In this document: positions 26,489-39,695 of the stretch, one piece after another | Numbering within the stretch: position 1 is the stretch's first letter | Layout: each line of letters starts with the position of its first letter | Assembly (NCBI GenBank): GCA_947646735.1 | Contig: CANTFK010000304.1 | Coordinates: 1 to 64,000, forward strand | Direction: 5' to 3' | DNA: 64,000 nt | DNA from: Peronospora farinosa | Lineage: Eukaryota; Oomycota; Peronosporomycetes; Peronosporales; Peronosporaceae | Notes under the pieces: model-generated | Told to the model about the DNA's origin: nothing | Databases searched by the model: none | Seen by the model: only the letters and a program-made list of their open reading frames with translations | Position numbers and translations under genes: made by a program

Positions 26489-27192
26489 CTTCTTTTACAC
26501 ACACCACGCATGCACAACCAAGCCCGACCGATAAGACTCGCACACGGCCTGTTTACTCGTCCACGGTCTGTTTACTCGCTCACGGCTTTTAGATGCACTA
26601 CCGCACTCCACCCTCGCTGCAGTCTAGCCTTGCGAGCATGTTGTTCCGAGCGACATGTACGCTACTATCGAATCGCTGGCTAGCTCACCTTGCTACTCGC
26701 GATGATGTTATGTTCGCTCGGCCTCTTTTTCACTACAGATCGGTGTCATTATTCTAAACGCCCAATACATATCGACGGCGTGACAACCGTATCTACGGCG
26801 TGACAATTGTAGCTGGTCGAGCACCAGATGTCAGGTATGAACAGTGACCATCGGCATAGAAATATCGTTTTGTAGACGCGTGGTGCGAGCGGGAGTGGCA
26901 ATCTTAGTCGTGGCAGTATTGAAAGACGTGGTTGCTAGACTGGATACGTCGCTGGTGAACGTTTCCGTGTGTTGCTAGTTAAGGGTGAGATGGATGTCAG
27001 TAGTGTTTGAGGTCAATGTTTGAGGCGTGACTGGATAGTGGTGCGAGTTTGAGCAGACGAGAGGGTACTCCGAGCAGGATGATATGGCAGGCGAATCGCT
27101 TCGTGTACGGAGAAGCGGTGTTTGTTTGCGCGTGTGTGTGCTTGGGCGTATGTAGATTTGTGTGCGGGGAGTGTCGGACGACGTGTCGTGCT

Positions 27193-27265
27193 TCTCCTAT
27201 AGCTCAGTTGGTAGAGCGTGCGGCTGTTAACCTCAAGGTCGCTGGTTCAAACCCAGCTGGGAGAG
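27193..27265 (+). tRNA. tRNA-Asn(GUU), copy 36
   Basis: Identical gene, T4 terminator. Confidence 0.95.
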
Positions 27266-27969
27266 CTTCTTTTACACACACCACGCATGCACAACCAAGC
27301 CCGACCGATAAGACTCGCACACGGCCTGTTTACTCGTCCACGGTCTGTTTACTCGCTCACGGCTTTTAGATGCACTACCGCACTCCACCCTCGCTGCAGT
27401 CTAGCCTTGCGAGCATGTTGTTCCGAGCGACATGTACGCTACTATCGAATCGCTGGCTAGCTCACCTTGCTACTCGCGATGATGTTATGTTCGCTCGGCC
27501 TCTTTTTCACTACAGATCGGTGTCATTATTCTAAACGCCCAATACATATCGACGGCGTGACAACCGTATCTACGGCGTGACAATTGTAGCTGGTCGAGCA
27601 CCAGATGTCAGGTATGAACAGTGACCATCGGCATAGAAATATCGTTTTGTAGACGCGTGGTGCGAGCGGGAGTGGCAATCTTAGTCGTGGCAGTATTGAA
27701 AGACGTGGTTGCTAGACTGGATACGTCGCTGGTGAACGTTTCCGTGTGTTGCTAGTTAAGGGTGAGATGGATGTCAGTAGTGTTTGAGGTCAATGTTTGA
27801 GGCGTGACTGGATAGTGGTGCGAGTTTGAGCAGACGAGAGGGTACTCCGAGCAGGATGATATGGCAGGCGAATCGCTTCGTGTACGGAGAAGCGGTGTTT
27901 GTTTGCGCGTGTGTGTGCTTGGGCGTATGTAGATTTGTGTGCGGGGAGTGTCGGACGACGTGTCGTGCT

Positions 27970-28042
27970 TCTCCTATAGCTCAGTTGGTAGAGCGTGCGG
28001 CTGTTAACCTCAAGGTCGCTGGTTCAAACCCAGCTGGGAGAG
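27970..28042 (+). tRNA. tRNA-Asn(GUU), copy 37, shortened terminator
   Basis: Identical gene; T3 downstream (776-bp unit). Confidence 0.93.
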
Positions 28043-28745
28043 CTTCTTTACACACACCACGCATGCACAACCAAGCCCGACCGATAAGACTCGCACACGG
28101 CCTGTTTACTCGTCCACGGTCTGTTTACTCGCTCACGGCTTTTAGATGCACTACCGCACTCCACCCTCGCTGCAGTCTAGCCTTGCGAGCATGTTGTTCC
28201 GAGCGACATGTACGCTACTATCGAATCGCTGGCTAGCTCACCTTGCTACTCGCGATGATGTTATGTTCGCTCGGCCTCTTTTTCACTACAGATCGGTGTC
28301 ATTATTCTAAACGCCCAATACATATCGACGGCGTGACAACCGTATCTACGGCGTGACAATTGTAGCTGGTCGAGCACCAGATGTCAGGTATGAACAGTGA
28401 CCATCGGCATAGAAATATCGTTTTGTAGACGCGTGGTGCGAGCGGGAGTGGCAATCTTAGTCGTGGCAGTATTGAAAGACGTGGTTGCTAGACTGGATAC
28501 GTCGCTGGTGAACGTTTCCGTGTGTTGCTAGTTAAGGGTGAGATGGATGTCAGTAGTGTTTGAGGTCAATGTTTGAGGCGTGACTGGATAGTGGTGCGAG
28601 TTTGAGCAGACGAGAGGGTACTCCGAGCAGGATGATATGGCAGGCGAATCGCTTCGTGTACGGAGAAGCGGTGTTTGTTTGCGCGTGTGTGTGCTTGGGC
28701 GTATGTAGATTTGTGTGCGGGGAGTGTCGGACGACGTGTCGTGCT

Positions 28746-28818
28746 TCTCCTATAGCTCAGTTGGTAGAGCGTGCGGCTGTTAACCTCAAGGTCGCTGGTT
28801 CAAACCCAGCTGGGAGAG
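28746..28818 (+). tRNA. tRNA-Asn(GUU), copy 38
   Basis: Identical gene, T4 terminator. Minority C in the spacer at about 29349. Confidence 0.95.
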
Positions 28819-29522
28819 CTTCTTTTACACACACCACGCATGCACAACCAAGCCCGACCGATAAGACTCGCACACGGCCTGTTTACTCGTCCACGGTCTG
28901 TTTACTCGCTCACGGCTTTTAGATGCACTACCGCACTCCACCCTCGCTGCAGTCTAGCCTTGCGAGCATGTTGTTCCGAGCGACATGTACGCTACTATCG
29001 AATCGCTGGCTAGCTCACCTTGCTACTCGCGATGATGTTATGTTCGCTCGGCCTCTTTTTCACTACAGATCGGTGTCATTATTCTAAACGCCCAATACAT
29101 ATCGACGGCGTGACAACCGTATCTACGGCGTGACAATTGTAGCTGGTCGAGCACCAGATGTCAGGTATGAACAGTGACCATCGGCATAGAAATATCGTTT
29201 TGTAGACGCGTGGTGCGAGCGGGAGTGGCAATCTTAGTCGTGGCAGTATTGAAAGACGTGGTTGCTAGACTGGATACGTCGCTGGTGAACGTTTCCGTGT
29301 GTTGCTAGTTAAGGGTGAGATGGATGTCAGTAGTGTTTGAGGTCAATGCTTGAGGCGTGACTGGATAGTGGTGCGAGTTTGAGCAGACGAGAGGGTACTC
29401 CGAGCAGGATGATATGGCAGGCGAATCGCTTCGTGTACGGAGAAGCGGTGTTTGTTTGCGCGTGTGTGTGCTTGGGCGTATGTAGATTTGTGTGCGGGGA
29501 GTGTCGGACGACGTGTCGTGCT

Positions 29523-29595
29523 TCTCCTATAGCTCAGTTGGTAGAGCGTGCGGCTGTTAACCTCAAGGTCGCTGGTTCAAACCCAGCTGGGAGAG
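29523..29595 (+). tRNA. tRNA-Asn(GUU), copy 39
   Basis: Identical gene, T4 terminator. Confidence 0.95.
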
Positions 29596-30299
29596 CTTCT
29601 TTTACACACACCACGCATGCACAACCAAGCCCGACCGATAAGACTCGCACACGGCCTGTTTACTCGTCCACGGTCTGTTTACTCGCTCACGGCTTTTAGA
29701 TGCACTACCGCACTCCACCCTCGCTGCAGTCTAGCCTTGCGAGCATGTTGTTCCGAGCGACATGTACGCTACTATCGAATCGCTGGCTAGCTCACCTTGC
29801 TACTCGCGATGATGTTATGTTCGCTCGGCCTCTTTTTCACTACAGATCGGTGTCATTATTCTAAACGCCCAATACATATCGACGGCGTGACAACCGTATC
29901 TACGGCGTGACAATTGTAGCTGGTCGAGCACCAGATGTCAGGTATGAACAGTGACCATCGGCATAGAAATATCGTTTTGTAGACGCGTGGTGCGAGCGGG
30001 AGTGGCAATCTTAGTCGTGGCAGTATTGAAAGACGTGGTTGCTAGACTGGATACGTCGCTGGTGAACGTTTCCGTGTGTTGCTAGTTAAGGGTGAGATGG
30101 ATGTCAGTAGTGTTTGAGGTCAATGTTTGAGGCGTGACTGGATAGTGGTGCGAGTTTGAGCAGACGAGAGGGTACTCCGAGCAGGATGATATGGCAGGCG
30201 AATCGCTTCGTGTACGGAGAAGCGGTGTTTGTTTGCGCGTGTGTGTGCTTGGGCGTATGTAGATTTGTGTGCGGGGAGTGTCGGACGACGTGTCGTGCT

Positions 30300-30372
30300 T
30301 CTCCTATAGCTCAGTTGGTAGAGCGTGCGGCTGTTAACCTCAAGGTCGCTGGTTCAAACCCAGCTGGGAGAG
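30300..30372 (+). tRNA. tRNA-Asn(GUU), copy 40
   Basis: Identical gene, T4 terminator. Minority C in the spacer at about 30903. Confidence 0.95.
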
Positions 30373-31076
30373 CTTCTTTTACACACACCACGCATGCACA
30401 ACCAAGCCCGACCGATAAGACTCGCACACGGCCTGTTTACTCGTCCACGGTCTGTTTACTCGCTCACGGCTTTTAGATGCACTACCGCACTCCACCCTCG
30501 CTGCAGTCTAGCCTTGCGAGCATGTTGTTCCGAGCGACATGTACGCTACTATCGAATCGCTGGCTAGCTCACCTTGCTACTCGCGATGATGTTATGTTCG
30601 CTCGGCCTCTTTTTCACTACAGATCGGTGTCATTATTCTAAACGCCCAATACATATCGACGGCGTGACAACCGTATCTACGGCGTGACAATTGTAGCTGG
30701 TCGAGCACCAGATGTCAGGTATGAACAGTGACCATCGGCATAGAAATATCGTTTTGTAGACGCGTGGTGCGAGCGGGAGTGGCAATCTTAGTCGTGGCAG
30801 TATTGAAAGACGTGGTTGCTAGACTGGATACGTCGCTGGTGAACGTTTCCGTGTGTTGCTAGTTAAGGGTGAGATGGATGTCAGTAGTGTTTGAGGTCAA
30901 TGCTTGAGGCGTGACTGGATAGTGGTGCGAGTTTGAGCAGACGAGAGGGTACTCCGAGCAGGATGATATGGCAGGCGAATCGCTTCGTGTACGGAGAAGC
31001 GGTGTTTGTTTGCGCGTGTGTGTGCTTGGGCGTATGTAGATTTGTGTGCGGGGAGTGTCGGACGACGTGTCGTGCT

Positions 31077-31149
31077 TCTCCTATAGCTCAGTTGGTAGAG
31101 CGTGCGGCTGTTAACCTCAAGGTCGCTGGTTCAAACCCAGCTGGGAGAG
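31077..31149 (+). tRNA. tRNA-Asn(GUU), copy 41
   Basis: Identical gene, T4 terminator. Minority A in the spacer at about 31825. Confidence 0.95.
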
Positions 31150-31853
31150 CTTCTTTTACACACACCACGCATGCACAACCAAGCCCGACCGATAAGACTC
31201 GCACACGGCCTGTTTACTCGTCCACGGTCTGTTTACTCGCTCACGGCTTTTAGATGCACTACCGCACTCCACCCTCGCTGCAGTCTAGCCTTGCGAGCAT
31301 GTTGTTCCGAGCGACATGTACGCTACTATCGAATCGCTGGCTAGCTCACCTTGCTACTCGCGATGATGTTATGTTCGCTCGGCCTCTTTTTCACTACAGA
31401 TCGGTGTCATTATTCTAAACGCCCAATACATATCGACGGCGTGACAACCGTATCTACGGCGTGACAATTGTAGCTGGTCGAGCACCAGATGTCAGGTATG
31501 AACAGTGACCATCGGCATAGAAATATCGTTTTGTAGACGCGTGGTGCGAGCGGGAGTGGCAATCTTAGTCGTGGCAGTATTGAAAGACGTGGTTGCTAGA
31601 CTGGATACGTCGCTGGTGAACGTTTCCGTGTGTTGCTAGTTAAGGGTGAGATGGATGTCAGTAGTGTTTGAGGTCAATGTTTGAGGCGTGACTGGATAGT
31701 GGTGCGAGTTTGAGCAGACGAGAGGGTACTCCGAGCAGGATGATATGGCAGGCGAATCGCTTCGTGTACGGAGAAGCGGTGTTTGTTTGCGCGTGTGTGT
31801 GCTTGGGCGTATGTAGATTTGTGTACGGGGAGTGTCGGACGACGTGTCGTGCT

Positions 31854-31926
31854 TCTCCTATAGCTCAGTTGGTAGAGCGTGCGGCTGTTAACCTCAAGGT
31901 CGCTGGTTCAAACCCAGCTGGGAGAG
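31854..31926 (+). tRNA. tRNA-Asn(GUU), copy 42
   Basis: Identical gene, T4 terminator. Confidence 0.95.
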
Positions 31927-32630
31927 CTTCTTTTACACACACCACGCATGCACAACCAAGCCCGACCGATAAGACTCGCACACGGCCTGTTTACTCGTCC
32001 ACGGTCTGTTTACTCGCTCACGGCTTTTAGATGCACTACCGCACTCCACCCTCGCTGCAGTCTAGCCTTGCGAGCATGTTGTTCCGAGCGACATGTACGC
32101 TACTATCGAATCGCTGGCTAGCTCACCTTGCTACTCGCGATGATGTTATGTTCGCTCGGCCTCTTTTTCACTACAGATCGGTGTCATTATTCTAAACGCC
32201 CAATACATATCGACGGCGTGACAACCGTATCTACGGCGTGACAATTGTAGCTGGTCGAGCACCAGATGTCAGGTATGAACAGTGACCATCGGCATAGAAA
32301 TATCGTTTTGTAGACGCGTGGTGCGAGCGGGAGTGGCAATCTTAGTCGTGGCAGTATTGAAAGACGTGGTTGCTAGACTGGATACGTCGCTGGTGAACGT
32401 TTCCGTGTGTTGCTAGTTAAGGGTGAGATGGATGTCAGTAGTGTTTGAGGTCAATGTTTGAGGCGTGACTGGATAGTGGTGCGAGTTTGAGCAGACGAGA
32501 GGGTACTCCGAGCAGGATGATATGGCAGGCGAATCGCTTCGTGTACGGAGAAGCGGTGTTTGTTTGCGCGTGTGTGTGCTTGGGCGTATGTAGATTTGTG
32601 TGCGGGGAGTGTCGGACGACGTGTCGTGCT

Positions 32631-32703
32631 TCTCCTATAGCTCAGTTGGTAGAGCGTGCGGCTGTTAACCTCAAGGTCGCTGGTTCAAACCCAGCTGGGA
32701 GAG
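32631..32703 (+). tRNA. tRNA-Asn(GUU), copy 43
   Basis: Identical gene, T4 terminator. Confidence 0.95.
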
Positions 32704-33407
32704 CTTCTTTTACACACACCACGCATGCACAACCAAGCCCGACCGATAAGACTCGCACACGGCCTGTTTACTCGTCCACGGTCTGTTTACTCGCTCACGG
32801 CTTTTAGATGCACTACCGCACTCCACCCTCGCTGCAGTCTAGCCTTGCGAGCATGTTGTTCCGAGCGACATGTACGCTACTATCGAATCGCTGGCTAGCT
32901 CACCTTGCTACTCGCGATGATGTTATGTTCGCTCGGCCTCTTTTTCACTACAGATCGGTGTCATTATTCTAAACGCCCAATACATATCGACGGCGTGACA
33001 ACCGTATCTACGGCGTGACAATTGTAGCTGGTCGAGCACCAGATGTCAGGTATGAACAGTGACCATCGGCATAGAAATATCGTTTTGTAGACGCGTGGTG
33101 CGAGCGGGAGTGGCAATCTTAGTCGTGGCAGTATTGAAAGACGTGGTTGCTAGACTGGATACGTCGCTGGTGAACGTTTCCGTGTGTTGCTAGTTAAGGG
33201 TGAGATGGATGTCAGTAGTGTTTGAGGTCAATGTTTGAGGCGTGACTGGATAGTGGTGCGAGTTTGAGCAGACGAGAGGGTACTCCGAGCAGGATGATAT
33301 GGCAGGCGAATCGCTTCGTGTACGGAGAAGCGGTGTTTGTTTGCGCGTGTGTGTGCTTGGGCGTATGTAGATTTGTGTGCGGGGAGTGTCGGACGACGTG
33401 TCGTGCT

Positions 33408-33480
33408 TCTCCTATAGCTCAGTTGGTAGAGCGTGCGGCTGTTAACCTCAAGGTCGCTGGTTCAAACCCAGCTGGGAGAG
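33408..33480 (+). tRNA. tRNA-Asn(GUU), copy 44
   Basis: Identical gene, T4 terminator. Confidence 0.95.
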
Positions 33481-34184
33481 CTTCTTTTACACACACCACG
33501 CATGCACAACCAAGCCCGACCGATAAGACTCGCACACGGCCTGTTTACTCGTCCACGGTCTGTTTACTCGCTCACGGCTTTTAGATGCACTACCGCACTC
33601 CACCCTCGCTGCAGTCTAGCCTTGCGAGCATGTTGTTCCGAGCGACATGTACGCTACTATCGAATCGCTGGCTAGCTCACCTTGCTACTCGCGATGATGT
33701 TATGTTCGCTCGGCCTCTTTTTCACTACAGATCGGTGTCATTATTCTAAACGCCCAATACATATCGACGGCGTGACAACCGTATCTACGGCGTGACAATT
33801 GTAGCTGGTCGAGCACCAGATGTCAGGTATGAACAGTGACCATCGGCATAGAAATATCGTTTTGTAGACGCGTGGTGCGAGCGGGAGTGGCAATCTTAGT
33901 CGTGGCAGTATTGAAAGACGTGGTTGCTAGACTGGATACGTCGCTGGTGAACGTTTCCGTGTGTTGCTAGTTAAGGGTGAGATGGATGTCAGTAGTGTTT
34001 GAGGTCAATGTTTGAGGCGTGACTGGATAGTGGTGCGAGTTTGAGCAGACGAGAGGGTACTCCGAGCAGGATGATATGGCAGGCGAATCGCTTCGTGTAC
34101 GGAGAAGCGGTGTTTGTTTGCGCGTGTGTGTGCTTGGGCGTATGTAGATTTGTGTGCGGGGAGTGTCGGACGACGTGTCGTGCT

Positions 34185-34257
34185 TCTCCTATAGCTCAGT
34201 TGGTAGAGCGTGCGGCTGTTAACCTCAAGGTCGCTGGTTCAAACCCAGCTGGGAGAG
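34185..34257 (+). tRNA. tRNA-Asn(GUU), copy 45
   Basis: Identical gene, T4 terminator. Minority A in the spacer at about 34933. Confidence 0.95.
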
Positions 34258-34961
34258 CTTCTTTTACACACACCACGCATGCACAACCAAGCCCGACCGA
34301 TAAGACTCGCACACGGCCTGTTTACTCGTCCACGGTCTGTTTACTCGCTCACGGCTTTTAGATGCACTACCGCACTCCACCCTCGCTGCAGTCTAGCCTT
34401 GCGAGCATGTTGTTCCGAGCGACATGTACGCTACTATCGAATCGCTGGCTAGCTCACCTTGCTACTCGCGATGATGTTATGTTCGCTCGGCCTCTTTTTC
34501 ACTACAGATCGGTGTCATTATTCTAAACGCCCAATACATATCGACGGCGTGACAACCGTATCTACGGCGTGACAATTGTAGCTGGTCGAGCACCAGATGT
34601 CAGGTATGAACAGTGACCATCGGCATAGAAATATCGTTTTGTAGACGCGTGGTGCGAGCGGGAGTGGCAATCTTAGTCGTGGCAGTATTGAAAGACGTGG
34701 TTGCTAGACTGGATACGTCGCTGGTGAACGTTTCCGTGTGTTGCTAGTTAAGGGTGAGATGGATGTCAGTAGTGTTTGAGGTCAATGTTTGAGGCGTGAC
34801 TGGATAGTGGTGCGAGTTTGAGCAGACGAGAGGGTACTCCGAGCAGGATGATATGGCAGGCGAATCGCTTCGTGTACGGAGAAGCGGTGTTTGTTTGCGC
34901 GTGTGTGTGCTTGGGCGTATGTAGATTTGTGTACGGGGAGTGTCGGACGACGTGTCGTGCT

Positions 34962-35034
34962 TCTCCTATAGCTCAGTTGGTAGAGCGTGCGGCTGTTAAC
35001 CTCAAGGTCGCTGGTTCAAACCCAGCTGGGAGAG
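34962..35034 (+). tRNA. tRNA-Asn(GUU), copy 46, shortened terminator
   Basis: Identical gene; T3 downstream. Minority C in the spacer at about 35564. Confidence 0.93.
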
Positions 35035-35737
35035 CTTCTTTACACACACCACGCATGCACAACCAAGCCCGACCGATAAGACTCGCACACGGCCTGTTTA
35101 CTCGTCCACGGTCTGTTTACTCGCTCACGGCTTTTAGATGCACTACCGCACTCCACCCTCGCTGCAGTCTAGCCTTGCGAGCATGTTGTTCCGAGCGACA
35201 TGTACGCTACTATCGAATCGCTGGCTAGCTCACCTTGCTACTCGCGATGATGTTATGTTCGCTCGGCCTCTTTTTCACTACAGATCGGTGTCATTATTCT
35301 AAACGCCCAATACATATCGACGGCGTGACAACCGTATCTACGGCGTGACAATTGTAGCTGGTCGAGCACCAGATGTCAGGTATGAACAGTGACCATCGGC
35401 ATAGAAATATCGTTTTGTAGACGCGTGGTGCGAGCGGGAGTGGCAATCTTAGTCGTGGCAGTATTGAAAGACGTGGTTGCTAGACTGGATACGTCGCTGG
35501 TGAACGTTTCCGTGTGTTGCTAGTTAAGGGTGAGATGGATGTCAGTAGTGTTTGAGGTCAATGCTTGAGGCGTGACTGGATAGTGGTGCGAGTTTGAGCA
35601 GACGAGAGGGTACTCCGAGCAGGATGATATGGCAGGCGAATCGCTTCGTGTACGGAGAAGCGGTGTTTGTTTGCGCGTGTGTGTGCTTGGGCGTATGTAG
35701 ATTTGTGTGCGGGGAGTGTCGGACGACGTGTCGTGCT

Positions 35738-35810
35738 TCTCCTATAGCTCAGTTGGTAGAGCGTGCGGCTGTTAACCTCAAGGTCGCTGGTTCAAACCCA
35801 GCTGGGAGAG
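35738..35810 (+). tRNA. tRNA-Asn(GUU), copy 47
   Basis: Identical gene, T4 terminator. Confidence 0.95.
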
Positions 35811-36514
35811 CTTCTTTTACACACACCACGCATGCACAACCAAGCCCGACCGATAAGACTCGCACACGGCCTGTTTACTCGTCCACGGTCTGTTTACTCG
35901 CTCACGGCTTTTAGATGCACTACCGCACTCCACCCTCGCTGCAGTCTAGCCTTGCGAGCATGTTGTTCCGAGCGACATGTACGCTACTATCGAATCGCTG
36001 GCTAGCTCACCTTGCTACTCGCGATGATGTTATGTTCGCTCGGCCTCTTTTTCACTACAGATCGGTGTCATTATTCTAAACGCCCAATACATATCGACGG
36101 CGTGACAACCGTATCTACGGCGTGACAATTGTAGCTGGTCGAGCACCAGATGTCAGGTATGAACAGTGACCATCGGCATAGAAATATCGTTTTGTAGACG
36201 CGTGGTGCGAGCGGGAGTGGCAATCTTAGTCGTGGCAGTATTGAAAGACGTGGTTGCTAGACTGGATACGTCGCTGGTGAACGTTTCCGTGTGTTGCTAG
36301 TTAAGGGTGAGATGGATGTCAGTAGTGTTTGAGGTCAATGTTTGAGGCGTGACTGGATAGTGGTGCGAGTTTGAGCAGACGAGAGGGTACTCCGAGCAGG
36401 ATGATATGGCAGGCGAATCGCTTCGTGTACGGAGAAGCGGTGTTTGTTTGCGCGTGTGTGTGCTTGGGCGTATGTAGATTTGTGTGCGGGGAGTGTCGGA
36501 CGACGTGTCGTGCT

Positions 36515-36587
36515 TCTCCTATAGCTCAGTTGGTAGAGCGTGCGGCTGTTAACCTCAAGGTCGCTGGTTCAAACCCAGCTGGGAGAG
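36515..36587 (+). tRNA. tRNA-Asn(GUU), copy 48
   Basis: Identical gene, T4 terminator. Minority C in the spacer at about 37118. Confidence 0.95.
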
Positions 36588-37291
36588 CTTCTTTTACACA
36601 CACCACGCATGCACAACCAAGCCCGACCGATAAGACTCGCACACGGCCTGTTTACTCGTCCACGGTCTGTTTACTCGCTCACGGCTTTTAGATGCACTAC
36701 CGCACTCCACCCTCGCTGCAGTCTAGCCTTGCGAGCATGTTGTTCCGAGCGACATGTACGCTACTATCGAATCGCTGGCTAGCTCACCTTGCTACTCGCG
36801 ATGATGTTATGTTCGCTCGGCCTCTTTTTCACTACAGATCGGTGTCATTATTCTAAACGCCCAATACATATCGACGGCGTGACAACCGTATCTACGGCGT
36901 GACAATTGTAGCTGGTCGAGCACCAGATGTCAGGTATGAACAGTGACCATCGGCATAGAAATATCGTTTTGTAGACGCGTGGTGCGAGCGGGAGTGGCAA
37001 TCTTAGTCGTGGCAGTATTGAAAGACGTGGTTGCTAGACTGGATACGTCGCTGGTGAACGTTTCCGTGTGTTGCTAGTTAAGGGTGAGATGGATGTCAGT
37101 AGTGTTTGAGGTCAATGCTTGAGGCGTGACTGGATAGTGGTGCGAGTTTGAGCAGACGAGAGGGTACTCCGAGCAGGATGATATGGCAGGCGAATCGCTT
37201 CGTGTACGGAGAAGCGGTGTTTGTTTGCGCGTGTGTGTGCTTGGGCGTATGTAGATTTGTGTGCGGGGAGTGTCGGACGACGTGTCGTGCT

Positions 37292-37364
37292 TCTCCTATA
37301 GCTCAGTTGGTAGAGCGTGCGGCTGTTAACCTCAAGGTCGCTGGTTCAAACCCAGCTGGGAGAG
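37292..37364 (+). tRNA. tRNA-Asn(GUU), copy 49
   Basis: Identical gene, T4 terminator. Minority C in the spacer at about 37895. Confidence 0.95.
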
Positions 37365-38068
37365 CTTCTTTTACACACACCACGCATGCACAACCAAGCC
37401 CGACCGATAAGACTCGCACACGGCCTGTTTACTCGTCCACGGTCTGTTTACTCGCTCACGGCTTTTAGATGCACTACCGCACTCCACCCTCGCTGCAGTC
37501 TAGCCTTGCGAGCATGTTGTTCCGAGCGACATGTACGCTACTATCGAATCGCTGGCTAGCTCACCTTGCTACTCGCGATGATGTTATGTTCGCTCGGCCT
37601 CTTTTTCACTACAGATCGGTGTCATTATTCTAAACGCCCAATACATATCGACGGCGTGACAACCGTATCTACGGCGTGACAATTGTAGCTGGTCGAGCAC
37701 CAGATGTCAGGTATGAACAGTGACCATCGGCATAGAAATATCGTTTTGTAGACGCGTGGTGCGAGCGGGAGTGGCAATCTTAGTCGTGGCAGTATTGAAA
37801 GACGTGGTTGCTAGACTGGATACGTCGCTGGTGAACGTTTCCGTGTGTTGCTAGTTAAGGGTGAGATGGATGTCAGTAGTGTTTGAGGTCAATGCTTGAG
37901 GCGTGACTGGATAGTGGTGCGAGTTTGAGCAGACGAGAGGGTACTCCGAGCAGGATGATATGGCAGGCGAATCGCTTCGTGTACGGAGAAGCGGTGTTTG
38001 TTTGCGCGTGTGTGTGCTTGGGCGTATGTAGATTTGTGTGCGGGGAGTGTCGGACGACGTGTCGTGCT

Positions 38069-38141
38069 TCTCCTATAGCTCAGTTGGTAGAGCGTGCGGC
38101 TGTTAACCTCAAGGTCGCTGGTTCAAACCCAGCTGGGAGAG
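38069..38141 (+). tRNA. tRNA-Asn(GUU), copy 50
   Basis: Identical gene, T4 terminator. The spacer has the paired variant seen behind copy 13 (near 38588 and 38624) plus the minority C at about 38672. Confidence 0.95.
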
Positions 38142-38845
38142 CTTCTTTTACACACACCACGCATGCACAACCAAGCCCGACCGATAAGACTCGCACACGG
38201 CCTGTTTACTCGTCCACGGTCTGTTTACTCGCTCACGGCTTTTAGATGCACTACCGCACTCCACCCTCGCTGCAGTCTAGCCTTGCGAGCATGTTGTTCC
38301 GAGCGACATGTACGCTACTATCGAATCGCTGGCTAGCTCACCTTGCTACTCGCGATGATGTTATGTTCGCTCGGCCTCTTTTTCACTACAGATCGGTGTC
38401 ATTATTCTAAACGCCCAATACATATCGACGGCGTGACAACCGTATCTACGGCGTGACAATTGTAGCTGGTCGAGCACCAGATGTCAGGTATGAACAGTGA
38501 CCATCGGCATAGAAATATCGTTTTGTAGACGCGTGGTGCGAGCGGGAGTGGCAATCTTAGTCGTGGCAGTATTGAAAGACGTGGTTGTTAGACTGGATAC
38601 GTCGCTGGTGAACGTTTCCGTGTTTTGCTAGTTAAGGGTGAGATGGATGTCAGTAGTGTTTGAGGTCAATGCTTGAGGCGTGACTGGATAGTGGTGCGAG
38701 TTTGAGCAGACGAGAGGGTACTCCGAGCAGGATGATATGGCAGGCGAATCGCTTCGTGTACGGAGAAGCGGTGTTTGTTTGCGCGTGTGTGTGCTTGGGC
38801 GTATGTAGATTTGTGTGCGGGGAGTGTCGGACGACGTGTCGTGCT

Positions 38846-38918
38846 TCTCCTATAGCTCAGTTGGTAGAGCGTGCGGCTGTTAACCTCAAGGTCGCTGGTT
38901 CAAACCCAGCTGGGAGAG
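38846..38918 (+). tRNA. tRNA-Asn(GUU), copy 51
   Basis: Identical gene, T4 terminator. The spacer has two edge-only variants: A to C at about 39420 (shared with copy 52) and C to T at about 39527. Confidence 0.95.
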
Positions 38919-39622
38919 CTTCTTTTACACACACCACGCATGCACAACCAAGCCCGACCGATAAGACTCGCACACGGCCTGTTTACTCGTCCACGGTCTG
39001 TTTACTCGCTCACGGCTTTTAGATGCACTACCGCACTCCACCCTCGCTGCAGTCTAGCCTTGCGAGCATGTTGTTCCGAGCGACATGTACGCTACTATCG
39101 AATCGCTGGCTAGCTCACCTTGCTACTCGCGATGATGTTATGTTCGCTCGGCCTCTTTTTCACTACAGATCGGTGTCATTATTCTAAACGCCCAATACAT
39201 ATCGACGGCGTGACAACCGTATCTACGGCGTGACAATTGTAGCTGGTCGAGCACCAGATGTCAGGTATGAACAGTGACCATCGGCATAGAAATATCGTTT
39301 TGTAGACGCGTGGTGCGAGCGGGAGTGGCAATCTTAGTCGTGGCAGTATTGAAAGACGTGGTTGCTAGACTGGATACGTCGCTGGTGAACGTTTCCGTGT
39401 GTTGCTAGTTAAGGGTGAGCTGGATGTCAGTAGTGTTTGAGGTCAATGTTTGAGGCGTGACTGGATAGTGGTGCGAGTTTGAGCAGACGAGAGGGTACTC
39501 CGAGCAGGATGATATGGCAGGCGAATTGCTTCGTGTACGGAGAAGCGGTGTTTGTTTGCGCGTGTGTGTGCTTGGGCGTATGTAGATTTGTGTGCGGGGA
39601 GTGTCGGACGACGTGTCGTGCT

Positions 39623-39695
39623 TCTCCTATAGCTCAGTTGGTAGAGCGTGCGGCTGTTAACCTCAAGGTCGCTGGTTCAAACCCAGCTGGGAGAG
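39623..39695 (+). tRNA. tRNA-Asn(GUU), copy 52
   Basis: Identical gene, T4 terminator. The spacer has a private T to C at about 40126 and shares the A to C change (about 40197) with copy 51. Confidence 0.95.
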
